18,563 nucleotides of DNA. It comes from JAUZRW01 sp034437755. GTDB taxonomy: Bacteria; Chloroflexota; Anaerolineae; Aggregatilineales; Phototrophicaceae. A program made the translations under genes and the position numbers. The DNA lies in NCBI GenBank assembly GCA_034437755.1, contig DAOTTV010000037.1, positions 1 to 18,563 on the forward strand. The letters are read 5' to 3'. Shown in pieces: positions 7,328 through 15,215 of this stretch; position 1 is the first letter of the stretch; each line of letters begins with the position of its first letter. Under the pieces are notes generated by a model. It did no database searches and was not told where the DNA came from. It worked only from the letters and a program-made list of their open reading frames with translations.

Positions 7328-8503
7328 ATGGAACTTTCACAACTCAACCCATGGGTTGAGCAAGAAAAGCAACACATTGAAACCGTCTTGCGCCAACTGG
7401 TCGATCATAACACCTTCACCACGAACACCGATGGCGTCGATAAAGGCATGGCGATGGTCAAAGGATTAGCCGAGCAATACAACCTGCGTACAGAGATGAT
7501 TAACGAGCGTCATCTGCTGGTGAAAGCTGGTACGGGACAAGCCAAGCCGCGCGTGTTGCTCGTCAGCCACATGGATACCGTCCACCCGCCTGAAAGCGAC
7601 TTCAAAGCCTATCACCCGCTGGCGGATGGCTTCGTCGAGGGGCCGGGCGTGGGCGACATCAAAGGCGGTCTGGTGATCGGGTTCTGGGCGATGCTCGCGC
7701 TCCAGCAATTACACGAGGACATCGACGTACAGATGATTATCAGCGCCAACGAAGAAATCGGCTCGCCCACCATCCGCGATTGGTACATGAACGGGCATAT
7801 CGACGCGGATTATGCCATCGGGCTAGAGCCGGGCTTCCCGCAGGGCGATCTCACGCCGACAGTGCCGCTGGGTGTGGTCTATCAACGGCGCGGATACGGC
7901 GCAATTCACTTCACCATTCACGGGCGCAAATCACACTCTGGCACGCCGCATCTCGGTCTTAACGCGCTGGAAGCCGCCGCGCAACGCATCACGCGCCTGC
8001 ATCAGTTAAGCCAGCCCGATCAAGGTTACACAGTGACAGTCGGCATGTTAGAGGGTGGGACAGCCCCCAACACCGTCCCCGGCATAGCGACCGGCACAGT
8101 TAGCTGGCGTTTCGAGCGTCTGGAAGATGGGGAACGCCTGCGTGATGAGATCAGCGCGATTTTGGAGGCGCAGTACGTCCATAACGCAGAGTTCGACCAG
8201 TGGGACAGCGCCGACTACGATCTACGGACGTTCATCCCGCCGATGGAACGCAGTGAGCGCAACCAGAAGCTGGTTGACATCGTGCTGGAAGAAGCCGAAC
8301 GCTTGCAACAGAACGTCGTACCGATTGCGCGTGGTGGCGGCAGTGATGCCAACTTCGTCAGCAAATCCGGCACGCCGGCTATCTGTGGCATGGGCGCACC
8401 GGCACAGGACATCCACACCGATCAGGAGAAAATCTACCTACCCGGCTTGTTCGATCGCGTTCAGCTACTGACATCGACGCTGTATCGCCTGTACACCGCG
8501 TGA
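7328..8503 (+). CDS. M20-family metallopeptidase (carboxypeptidase G2-like)
   Basis: This is a 391-residue cytoplasmic zinc hydrolase of the glutamate carboxypeptidase/CPG2 type, predicted to cleave small acyl-amino acids or peptides. Zinc ligands and catalytic residues are visible: H81 and D83 in SHMDTVHP, bridging D110 in GPGVGDIKGG, the base pair E142/E143 in SANEEIGS, E167 in GLEPG and H363 near the C-terminus in DIHTDQE. The HGRKSHSGTPHLGLNAL segment is the start of the lid/dimerisation domain. No secretion signal is present. The start was set at ATG 7328 because AAGAGGAT lies just upstream; an earlier in-frame ATG (7310) overlaps that site. It is divergent from menA and ends 11 bp from the convergent 1041-residue gene. 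The exact substrate is not predictable. Confidence 0.9.
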   Translation: MELSQLNPWVEQEKQHIETVLRQLVDHNTFTTNTDGVDKGMAMVKGLAEQYNLRTEMINERHLLVKAGTGQAKPRVLLVSHMDTVHPPESDFKAYHPLADGFVEGPGVGDIKGGLVIGFWAMLALQQLHEDIDVQMIISANEEIGSPTIRDWYMNGHIDADYAIGLEPGFPQGDLTPTVPLGVVYQRRGYGAIHFTIHGRKSHSGTPHLGLNALEAAAQRITRLHQLSQPDQGYTVTVGMLEGGTAPNTVPGIATGTVSWRFERLEDGERLRDEISAILEAQYVHNAEFDQWDSADYDLRTFIPPMERSERNQKLVDIVLEEAERLQQNVVPIARGGGSDANFVSKSGTPAICGMGAPAQDIHTDQEKIYLPGLFDRVQLLTSTLYRLYTA

Positions 8504-8514
8504 CGTGCTCGCGC

Positions 8515-11500
8515 TCAGTTGACGAAAAAGCCATAGGTGAAGCGGAACAATTGCATCACATCCTTGGGCACAGCATCTTGAATATCGAGCTTACGCCCGA
8601 GGTTGTGATTCTGCTCGATGACCTTCACATCACTATCCGCGTGAATTTTGATAATCAAATCTTGCAAGCGTTGCCAGTTGCGCCCCATCTGGCGCAGTTC
8701 GTCGCGATGGTTGCCGACTAAGGCTTTGGTCTGGCTTCCCATTTCGTCGGCAATCATGGCGAATGTCCACTGGTCGCGGCTATTGGGACGGGCAGTCACC
8801 GCCTGATGAATCAACACTGAGGCAATATTGACATGCGCGATTAGGTCGTCAATGTCTTTGATGCCGAAGGGCAAGGTCGCGTCATTATCTTGCAGGTGCA
8901 TGGGATGGATGCGACGACTGAGCAAGTAGCCGCCCGCCGCCCGATACACATCGAGGATGCTCTTGGGGTCTTGTTCGCCCCGCGCCAGACGCTCGAAGAA
9001 ACGCTCACCAGCCGAACTACGGCGGCTATGACGATCGCCCAGGATGACGATGTCGTGTGCCATCTGGCGCATGTTCTTCGCCATCGCGCGATGTGTGCCG
9101 ATGTCGGTATAGTTGCGAATATCTTCGATGATCTCGCGCACGATGTTGAACTCTGGCACGCGCTTATCATAGCTCTCGACCAGACTTTGCAACATATCAA
9201 TGGTGATCTGCAAATCGGCGGCGTAGGTTAGCAAGTCCGTACGCCCGAGCAAATTGCTGAACTCATACGATAGCTGGAGCTTGTCGCCGGTCTCTTTGCC
9301 CAATCGCTCGGTAAAGACTTTAATCATATGTTGCGCGGCTTTTTCATCGGCTTCGCGCACGAACTGCCGCACGACTTCCAACGAGAATGACCGCCCCCTG
9401 GGATGACTGTGCAGGAGCTTATACGCCTGATTGGTGGCATTCAGCCCTTCGCGCGGGTGTTTATAGGCATTGCAACTGCCCGACAGACGCGCCGCAAGGC
9501 GAATAGCGGTCTCGTCGCCCTGCCGCAACTGGTACTTAATCAAGGACATGACGACGCTCGCCGGCATCACTTCGACGTAAAGCGGATGGAGATCTAGCTC
9601 GACCATCGCTTCATGCGCTTGTGTGTCCCATTCATCAGAATAATTTGAGTTCTCCAGTGCGCCACAGGTCGCCGCGATCATCGGCACACCTGTCAAGCCG
9701 TTTTTGACGAGCATCTCGATCGCGTGCAACAATTGCTTATTCTTGAGCTTCGTCCTGGCGAAGGTCTGATGCACAGAGCGCACATAATCGGCTTGCCCGT
9801 CTGCTTTGTACACATCGCGAGATTGGGCGATCATCGTCTTAGCAAGCACGTCATGGCGCTCTGCCGCGAGTATCAGCTGTAAGACATAGCGCGGTGCTGG
9901 ACGCGCCAGCTTAGCGACCGTCTTCTCGTTGACGGCGAGCGCGAGCTTGGCGACGTCCTCGCGCTCAGAGTCATAATGATCGTCTACCACGACCCGCGTC
10001 AACTCTTTCAACACGTTTTCGTCGATCAATTCAAGGCGATCATTCATGAAGGACATCTTGGCGAATTGCAACATGGCGGCATCGCGGGCGGGCGGGGGCA
10101 CGCTCGCGACTGCTTGTAGGATCACGTTCTTGGGCGCGGTGCGGTCTTTCTGGCTGAAAAGCGCCAGCAAGCGCTTGACATTGCGCGGCAGAGGACGCAC
10201 GAAACGCGCCGACTTCAACAGGGCGTTGATGCGCCCTTCGTCCAGATGCTGGAATGCCAGCAAGAGCAACTTGGGCGGGATTTCGGGATTGCGATCGGCA
10301 AGCGGTGCGATGCGATCGATCAGGCGTGGTACCATCAGCTTGGCATCATTGCCCAGCAATTGCACATCATCCAGATATTCGCTGATGCTGGCGGTATCTT
10401 GCTCGCCGACCAATTCTTCGATTTCCGCCATTGCCGCCGTCTGCATCAATTGCACCCACTTGGGGCCATGCGGGCTAAAGGGATTGTCCTTCCAGCGGAC
10501 GAGCGTCTCGAAGATCAGACTGCCCTTGCCATCTGCCAGCGCGATCACAAACTCGTTATACACTTCATCTTCGATTTCAGGATGCTGGTGCATCGTCGCC
10601 GTGACTGCGTCTAAATGTTCGAGTTCGTCCAGTGCAATCGTGAAGTTGAGCAAGTGACGCGCATAAGCTAGTCGCAGAGAATCGCTGAGCGTGGGGTCTT
10701 CCGCGAGGATTTTGGCGACAGTCGGCACTTCGATCGGCAAGCCGTTGAGGATCGATTGATCGACTTTCATCCGATGTGAGGCATAATCCAGTGCCTGCTC
10801 TAGGTTCGCGCCATTGTTAAAGCGCCACCCGGCTGTCGGTGTTAGCTTGTCCGTCTCTCGCGTCACCAACTCGGGATCCAGGCGCATCTGGCTGATGATG
10901 AACTTGCTATAGCTGTTGGGCGTGATGCCGCCGCTGGCTTCGCCCGTTTCCCAGTCGTAGACGATGATCTCGCTGTTGTCGGGTGGGCTATCCATGAACA
11001 TGATCTGCGCGCGCAGGGATGAGTCAGGCGTGGCATGTAGCAGGAAGGTCACGCCGAAGCGCGTCGATGAGGGCAAGAGCGTCAATAAGCCCTGCACGAA
11101 GCCCGCCCGCGTCGCCCCGTCTTTGGGCGCTTTGATAATTGCTAATTGCTTGCCATTGACCACCGTCGAGATCAACGGTTGGATATTGCGTGTGTTATTA
11201 CGGGCGTAGCTGAGCAAATCCAGGAGTGCATCAACCCGTTCATCGCTCGTCGGCGGTGCGTCAGTACGCATCTCGAGTGGCGCGAGCGTATCCCCCAGCA
11301 TCGTATAGGTCGGGATTGGCTCGGTCAGGTACGCTTGCAAGAGTTGGATATTGCCCGCAATCTGGCGCAGGAGCGCACTAGGGACTAGCACGAATTGCCG
11401 ACTCAGTACGCCGGATGTGTTGTGTTCGTGGCGACCGAGTACGAAAGGCTGTCCTCGCTGTGTGCGAACAATCCCCCACGCAACCCCCACCGTATCAGTC

Positions 11501-11640
11501 AGGGGCGGCACACTACCATAGCGCAGTGCCAGCTTGATCTGCTCATCGGTGATGTTCGCACTGCGCGCGAGGATGCGCTCCTCGCCTGTGGGTTCACCGT
11601 GATGCACGAGTTGCCCGTAATAGAAATATTCCAGTTGCAT
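8515..11640 (-). CDS. Large helical protein of unknown function (possible GAP1-N-type N-terminus)
   Basis: The protein has 1041 residues from ATG 11638-11640, with GGAGAG as Shine-Dalgarno; an earlier ATG at 11673 has no such site. The N-terminal ~230 residues (MQLEYFYYGQLVHHGEPTGE, then SANITDEQI and RQFVLVPSALL) look like a mixed alpha/beta domain. They distantly recall the N-terminal domain of GTPase-associated protein 1 (GAP1-N), found in proteins of predicted NTPase-based conflict systems. That match is from memory of the pattern only. The rest (about 240-1041) is almost wholly helical, rich in Leu/Ala/Asp, without repeats sharp enough to name. No Walker motif, membrane segment or signal peptide is seen. 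It stands alone with its own promoter and no GTPase partner beside it. Confidence 0.6.
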   Translation of the reverse strand: MQLEYFYYGQLVHHGEPTGEERILARSANITDEQIKLALRYGSVPPLTDTVGVAWGIVRTQRGQPFVLGRHEHNTSGVLSRQFVLVPSALLRQIAGNIQLLQAYLTEPIPTYTMLGDTLAPLEMRTDAPPTSDERVDALLDLLSYARNNTRNIQPLISTVVNGKQLAIIKAPKDGATRAGFVQGLLTLLPSSTRFGVTFLLHATPDSSLRAQIMFMDSPPDNSEIIVYDWETGEASGGITPNSYSKFIISQMRLDPELVTRETDKLTPTAGWRFNNGANLEQALDYASHRMKVDQSILNGLPIEVPTVAKILAEDPTLSDSLRLAYARHLLNFTIALDELEHLDAVTATMHQHPEIEDEVYNEFVIALADGKGSLIFETLVRWKDNPFSPHGPKWVQLMQTAAMAEIEELVGEQDTASISEYLDDVQLLGNDAKLMVPRLIDRIAPLADRNPEIPPKLLLLAFQHLDEGRINALLKSARFVRPLPRNVKRLLALFSQKDRTAPKNVILQAVASVPPPARDAAMLQFAKMSFMNDRLELIDENVLKELTRVVVDDHYDSEREDVAKLALAVNEKTVAKLARPAPRYVLQLILAAERHDVLAKTMIAQSRDVYKADGQADYVRSVHQTFARTKLKNKQLLHAIEMLVKNGLTGVPMIAATCGALENSNYSDEWDTQAHEAMVELDLHPLYVEVMPASVVMSLIKYQLRQGDETAIRLAARLSGSCNAYKHPREGLNATNQAYKLLHSHPRGRSFSLEVVRQFVREADEKAAQHMIKVFTERLGKETGDKLQLSYEFSNLLGRTDLLTYAADLQITIDMLQSLVESYDKRVPEFNIVREIIEDIRNYTDIGTHRAMAKNMRQMAHDIVILGDRHSRRSSAGERFFERLARGEQDPKSILDVYRAAGGYLLSRRIHPMHLQDNDATLPFGIKDIDDLIAHVNIASVLIHQAVTARPNSRDQWTFAMIADEMGSQTKALVGNHRDELRQMGRNWQRLQDLIIKIHADSDVKVIEQNHNLGRKLDIQDAVPKDVMQLFRFTYGFFVN

Positions 11641-11716
11641 TCGCTCACTCTCTCCAGCCTGTGTTTCCCTCATCGAAAGTATGAGGACGTTCGCTCACGT
11701 TATGAATCGTAATAGT

Positions 11717-11745
11717 AGTATAGCTTGTTCGGTAGTGTTTACCAA
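11717..11745 (-). promoter_or_regulatory. Promoter of the 1041-residue gene
   Basis: On the minus strand TTGGTA (complement 11740-11745) is followed after exactly 17 bp by TATACT (complement 11717-11722). This gives a leader of about 70 nt before the ATG at 11640. A second TATAAT (complement 11755-11760) further upstream has a poorer -35. Confidence 0.5.
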
Positions 11746-11832
11746 CATAGGCATATTATACTGCGATCAGATCAATCTTGCACAATCTGGCGTAAGGGCT
11801 TGGTTAGATCATTGCGGCTGATGGGCAACTGA

Positions 11833-11862
11833 TAATTTGTAGCTCTTTGGGATATAGTGTGG
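11833..11862 (+). repeat. 30-bp direct repeat, left copy
   Basis: The 30 bases beginning TAATTTGTAGCTCTTTGGG match 12154-12183 at 29 of 30 positions; the only difference is T/C at 11858/12178. The copies are 321 bp apart and bracket a cluster of hairpins. They could be flanks of an insertion or members of a dispersed repeat family. Confidence 0.75.
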
Positions 11863-11869
11863 TTTTTGA

Positions 11870-11911
11870 GGGGCTCTGCCCCCGCACCCCCACAAGGAAC
11901 TGTCGTTCCTT
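11870..11911. repeat. Two adjacent small hairpins
   Basis: GGGGC-TCT-GCCCC (11870-11882) forms a GC-rich 5-bp hairpin. It is followed by a C-rich spacer and a perfect 7-bp hairpin (arm AAGGAAC at 11894-11900, loop TGTC, arm GTTCCTT at 11905-11911). No T-run follows either hairpin on either strand, so these look like repeat-family parts rather than terminators. Confidence 0.5.
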
Positions 11912-11922
11912 GACCTTATTCA

Positions 11923-12077
11923 TTTTGAACGCATAGCGGTAGCTACTCAGGTCAATTGATTGACGCCAGCTTCTGCCCTCAAGACAAGCACGGTTGAAGT
12001 CCCTCTCCTAGCCACATCGTGGCGGTCGGGAGAGGGATTTAGGGTGAGGGCTGAGTAATTACGTATAGCGTTCAAAA
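11923..12077. mobile_element. MITE-like inverted repeat with central hairpin, no coding capacity
   Basis: The left arm 11923-11950 (TTTTGAACGC ... TACTCAG) is matched in inverted orientation by the right arm 12051-12077 (CTGAGTA ... GCGTTCAAAA). Ten outer and seven inner bases are perfect and the centres of the arms differ. The ~155-bp unit holds a second hairpin at 12001-12036, with outer arms CCCTCTCC and GGAGAGGG and inner arms GCCAC and GTGGC. It has no open frame. Such non-coding units with terminal inverted repeats are typical of MITEs. No target-site duplication could be fixed by eye. Confidence 0.4.
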
Positions 12078-12094
12078 AAGCAAAAGTTTTTGGC

Positions 12095-12118
12095 GTTCCC
12101 TTTTTTCAAAAAGGGGAC
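12095..12118. repeat. Long A/T-core hairpin
   Basis: The arms 12095-12105 (GTTCCCTTTTT) and 12108-12118 (AAAAAGGGGAC) pair over 11 bp with one G-T wobble and a 2-base loop. It lies between menB and the 1041-residue gene but lacks a T-tract after the stem on either strand. It may still slow transcription leaving menB. Confidence 0.45.
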
Positions 12119-12153
12119 AAAAAGAACTTGACCACGCAAGATACGAAAGAACC

Positions 12154-12183
12154 TAATTTGTAGCTCTTTGGGATATAGCGTGG
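12154..12183 (+). repeat. 30-bp direct repeat, right copy
   Basis: Second copy of the repeat at 11833-11862, with one mismatch. The sequence after it does not continue the similarity. The remaining stretch to the menB stop (12184-12333) holds nothing recognised. Confidence 0.75.
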
Positions 12184-12333
12184 ATGGTATTTTAAATGGC
12201 TTCCCCGCCGCACCACTTAGCCGCGATGCTTAAGCTGGCGACACAGCAGACGCGCCACCACACACATTCGTGATCGGCACGCATCTCCCCCGCGACTATG
12301 AGGGAGACGCGCACGACCGTTAGCGATGGGCGC

Positions 12334-13224
12334 TCATGGGCGGCGCGGGAACTTGTTGAAGTTCGGTTTACGCTTCTCAAGGAAGGCGTTCTTACCCTCG
12401 CTCCCCTCTTCCGTCATGTAGAAGAGCATCGTCGCGTCGCCTGCCATGACCTGCACGCCGGTTTGACCGTCGAGTTCGGCATTGAGTCCGGCTTTGATAA
12501 AGCGCAGAGCAATCGGCGATTTTTCAAGGATTTCACGCGACCACTGCACCGCTTCGGCTTCGAGGTCTTTCAAGGGGACAACAGTATTCACCAAGCCCAT
12601 TTCTTCGGCATCGGCGGCGCTATACTGGCGGCACAAGAACCAGATTTCACGCGCTTTCTTCTGCCCGATGTGCGATGCCAGATATGCCGAGCCATAACCC
12701 GCGTCGAAGCTCCCGACGATCGGCCCGGTTTGCCCATAGATAGCGTTATCACTGCTGATGGTCAGATCACAGCAGACATGCAACACATGACCGCCGCCGA
12801 TCGCGTAGCCCGGCACGACAGCGATCACAGGCTTAGGGCAATGGCGAATATAGCGTTGCAGTTGCAAGACGTTGAGGCGCGCGCGTCCATCATCACCGAC
12901 ATAACCGGCATCACCGCGCACGCTCTGATCGCCACCCGCGCAGAACGACCACACGCCATCTTTGCTACTGGGGCCGTTCGCCGTGATCCAAATCACGCCG
13001 ACATCGGGATCGTGCCACGCATCGAGGAAGCATTCGGTCATTTCGTCGATGGTCTGCGGACGAAAGGCGTTGCGAATGTCGGGACGATCGAACGCAATCC
13101 GTGCAATGCCTTCGGCTTTGTGATAGGTCGTATCTTCTAGATCGCCGTTGACCGCTTGCCAGTCGAGGACGTTCATCAGGTCTTCGGTTTTGATCTGGGC
13201 TTGTTCTTCTTTGCTTGTGACCAT
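12334..13224 (-). CDS. menB: 1,4-dihydroxy-2-naphthoyl-CoA synthase
   Basis: This crotonase-fold enzyme closes the second ring of the naphthoquinol by an intramolecular Claisen condensation of O-succinylbenzoyl-CoA. From the ATG at 13222-13224 (296 residues) the sequence shows the CoA/oxyanion segment SFCAGGDQS (93-101), GYAIGGGHVLH (139-149) and catalytic D174 in VGSFDAGYGS. The C-terminal NAFLEKRKPNFNKFPR tail is typical. The GQTGP motif (164-168) is that of type I, bicarbonate-dependent MenB; type II enzymes have an Asp there. GGAGAAA 9 nt upstream supports this start over ATG 13239, which would consume that site. It is the last gene of the men cluster, about 95 bp after menD, and a palindromic repeat lies in the gap. 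Confidence 0.96.
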   Translation of the reverse strand: MVTSKEEQAQIKTEDLMNVLDWQAVNGDLEDTTYHKAEGIARIAFDRPDIRNAFRPQTIDEMTECFLDAWHDPDVGVIWITANGPSSKDGVWSFCAGGDQSVRGDAGYVGDDGRARLNVLQLQRYIRHCPKPVIAVVPGYAIGGGHVLHVCCDLTISSDNAIYGQTGPIVGSFDAGYGSAYLASHIGQKKAREIWFLCRQYSAADAEEMGLVNTVVPLKDLEAEAVQWSREILEKSPIALRFIKAGLNAELDGQTGVQVMAGDATMLFYMTEEGSEGKNAFLEKRKPNFNKFPRRP

Positions 13225-13249
13225 AAGAATTTTCTCCATTATTATTCAC

Positions 13250-13273
13250 GGACGAAGCAGGCTTCGTCCCTAC
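13250..13273 (-). repeat. GTAG-footed palindromic repeat, copy 3 (REP-like)
   Basis: The arm GGACGAAGC (13250-13258), the loop AG and the arm GCTTCGTCC (13261-13269) are followed by CTAC. It is the same family as 301-324 and 343-366, with a third stem variant that keeps full pairing. It sits 26 bp upstream of the menB start and should be in the menD-menB transcript, where it could affect processing or the level of menB. Confidence 0.7.
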
Positions 13274-13288
13274 GTTGACGAATATCGT

Positions 13289-13311
13289 TATCGCGTTTTA
13301 TGGGCGCGATA
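13289..13311. repeat. 7-bp inverted repeat between menD and menB
   Basis: TATCGCG (13289-13295) and CGCGATA (13305-13311) are perfect inverted arms around a 9-base spacer, just after the menD stop codon. No T-run follows. With the neighbouring REP-like hairpin it makes the short menD-menB gap strongly structured. Confidence 0.4.
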
Positions 13312-13320
13312 CCCCATCAT

Positions 13321-15066
13321 TCATAAATCGAATTGGCGTAATCGCTCATGCACTTTAGCGACGATTTCATCACGGCGGGCATGATCTTTGTCACGCTCGG
13401 TACGTACTTCGATAATCGTACGCGCGCCACTGCTGACGCGCTCACGGAACGCACGGCGAAAGTCATCGCGGGTATCCGCGCGGATATAGTCGAGTCCGTA
13501 CATCGCCGCCGCATGTGAAAAATCGAGTCCGTGCGGAGTCGTAAAATACTGTGTGAATTCCGGTTCGTAATCGCGTATCGGCAAACGTTGGAAAATCCCG
13601 CCACCGTCGTTATTGAGTAGCACAATCGTGATCGGCACCCCACAGCGATGCACCGCGAGTAAGCCGTTCATATCATGGTAAAATGTAATATCACCGAGTA
13701 TCGCCACAAGGGGCTTATCCGGTCGGGCGACACCTGCGCCAAGTGCGGTACTGATATTGCCATCAATGCCCGATGCGCCGCGATTGGCATAGGTGTAAAT
13801 GCGCTTATCCTGCGGCTTGCCGAATTGGTCGAGGTGGCGCACAGGCAGACTATTCCCTGCAAACAGCGTGCTTTCATCAGGGATTAAATCGACCACATCA
13901 TAGACAACTGCCCCATCGAAGTAGTCGCCGTGTTCGATTTCGTGGTCTATCACGTTCCATGTTTCGTTTTCAAGTGCTGAGTACTGAGTGCTAAGTGCTG
14001 AGCAATGCTCTATACCCATTTCCATGTTACGCGCTATATGATGTATACCACCTTGTACAAAGTGCGTAATGAGATGATGGTCATCTGACCAAACATCGTC
14101 ATTCGACACATAAATATAAAACTCAGGTTTATGTTTCGTGATGAGGCTATTTAAAGCCTTAGAGATGGGTGCATTCCCAAAACGAATAATGACATCAGGC
14201 TTCATAGCATACTGAGCGTAGAAATCATAACCACCTAGCGTATTTCGCCCGTGTCTTGCATGCGAATAGGTCTCCGCAAATACGGGATACCCTTTTTTGT
14301 GTGCGGCTTCTGTCATACGAAATGCTTGAGTAGGGTTGATATTACCGCTACATATAACTAGACCTTTATCATGGTCGTTCATGATATGACGTAGGCTTGA
14401 TAAAACATCCTGATCTATGCTTAGCTGTGGCGATATAATCCACGTATAAGCTCTATTGGTAGGATACCGTTGTGTGCGTACTTCTGCACCCGTCGGCACG
14501 TCCACCATATCACCCTCGACCGCAATCGGTTCTAGGGGCTTGCGAAATGGCATGTTGATATGCACAACACCTTTACGCAGTCCGTTGGCTGTGGCATGGG
14601 CACGCGCCGCCGTTGTGCGGAGATTCCGCAGGGCTATCGCTGGCGGGTTGGCTTCCGGTAATGCCGTATCGACTGACCACAGCGCAAACTCCCCGAACAT
14701 CTTCACCTGGTCGATAGTCTGGTTTGCGCCACTGTGACGCAATTCATGCGGTCTATCGGCTGTGATGACAATTAGTGGCACGCGCGATTGATGCGCCTCG
14801 ATAATCGCCGGATACATATTCGCGCCAGCTGTGCCGGATGTGCAAACGGTGGCGACGGGGCTATCACTGGCGAGGGCTAATCCCAATGCGAAAAACGCGG
14901 CACTGCGCTCGTCTAAATGCGAATACACGGTAATATCAGGATGTTTCGCAAATGCCAGCATCAACGGGGTATGGCGTGACCCCGGCGCGGCGCAGACAGC
15001 TGTTAATCCAGCGCGTGCGAGTTCGTCTACGAATATGTCGGCCCATAGGATATTACGGTTTGGCAT
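13321..15066 (-). CDS. menD: SEPHCHC synthase (MenD), thiamine-diphosphate enzyme
   Basis: MenD adds a succinyl group from 2-oxoglutarate to isochorismate, with loss of CO2, in menaquinone synthesis. The 581 residues cover the whole family. The N-terminal domain has APGSRHTPL (27-35) and the thiamine-activating Glu in HLDERSAAFF (E53). The C-terminal domain has NRGASGIDGN (428-437) and the Mg/ThDP motif GDITFYHDMNGLL ... NNDGGGIFQRLP (458-496). Two oddities stand out. Residues about 202-342 (DNA 14041-14460) are near 41% GC by hand count, while flanking lines are 50-68%. Also, residues 355-365 (CSALSTQYSAL) are encoded by four tandem copies of the heptamer that flanks the neighbouring gene. 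The ribosome-binding region is poor and merges with the upstream heptamer array. All core motifs are intact, so the enzyme is probably active. Confidence 0.95.
   Translation of the reverse strand: MPNRNILWADIFVDELARAGLTAVCAAPGSRHTPLMLAFAKHPDITVYSHLDERSAAFFALGLALASDSPVATVCTSGTAGANMYPAIIEAHQSRVPLIVITADRPHELRHSGANQTIDQVKMFGEFALWSVDTALPEANPPAIALRNLRTTAARAHATANGLRKGVVHINMPFRKPLEPIAVEGDMVDVPTGAEVRTQRYPTNRAYTWIISPQLSIDQDVLSSLRHIMNDHDKGLVICSGNINPTQAFRMTEAAHKKGYPVFAETYSHARHGRNTLGGYDFYAQYAMKPDVIIRFGNAPISKALNSLITKHKPEFYIYVSNDDVWSDDHHLITHFVQGGIHHIARNMEMGIEHCSALSTQYSALENETWNVIDHEIEHGDYFDGAVVYDVVDLIPDESTLFAGNSLPVRHLDQFGKPQDKRIYTYANRGASGIDGNISTALGAGVARPDKPLVAILGDITFYHDMNGLLAVHRCGVPITIVLLNNDGGGIFQRLPIRDYEPEFTQYFTTPHGLDFSHAAAMYGLDYIRADTRDDFRRAFRERVSSGARTIIEVRTERDKDHARRDEIVAKVHERLRQFDL
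13973..14000 (+). repeat. Heptamer array inside menD (4 units)
   Basis: Four tandem 7-mers, AGTGCTG, AGTACTG, AGTGCTA and AGTGCTG, lie within the menD coding sequence. Three units make 21 bp, so the translation repeats with a seven-residue period (SALSTQY then SAL). On the menD sense strand the unit reads AGCACTY, which is stop-free except where a T variant falls in phase. The opposite orientation (AGTGCTR) brings a stop into each frame every 21 nt. Confidence 0.8.
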
Positions 15067-15076
15067 GATAGGTCTC

Positions 15077-15167
15077 AGTTCTTAGTGCTTAGTTTTTAGT
15101 GCTCAGTGCTCAGTGCTCAGTGCTTGGTGCTCAGTGCTTAGTGCTTAGTTTTTAGTGCTCAGTGCTT
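15077..15167 (+). repeat. Heptamer array left of the four-helix-bundle gene (13 units)
   Basis: Thirteen uninterrupted 7-mers are seen, mostly AGTGCTC or AGTGCTT, with variants AGTTCTT, GGTGCTC and two AGTTTTT. A degenerate unit (AGGTCTC) continues to 15070, four bases short of the menD ATG, so the menD leader and ribosome-binding region derive from the array. It is inverted with respect to the right array at 15621-15837. Confidence 0.9.
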
Positions 15168-15215
15168 ACATGTACGCAAGATATAACCGAACATGGTTGC
15201 AAAGCAGTCTTCATC

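Noticed and set aside
10046..10657. Plus-strand open frame of 203 codons
   Set aside because: It lies antisense within the 1041-residue gene, is Ser/Arg-rich in the way of shadow frames, and lacks a ribosome-binding site.
12095..12118. Intrinsic terminator for menB
   Set aside because: The stem is good but no T-run follows it on either strand, and it is over 200 bp from the stop codon.
12184..12333. Possible remnant gene between the right 30-bp repeat and menB
   Set aside because: Translations in all frames are short or low in coding character, and no family motif was seen.
12298..13140. Long plus-strand open frame of 280 codons
   Set aside because: It is antisense to menB, which has full family motifs and a Shine-Dalgarno. 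The plus-strand translation shows no domain pattern.
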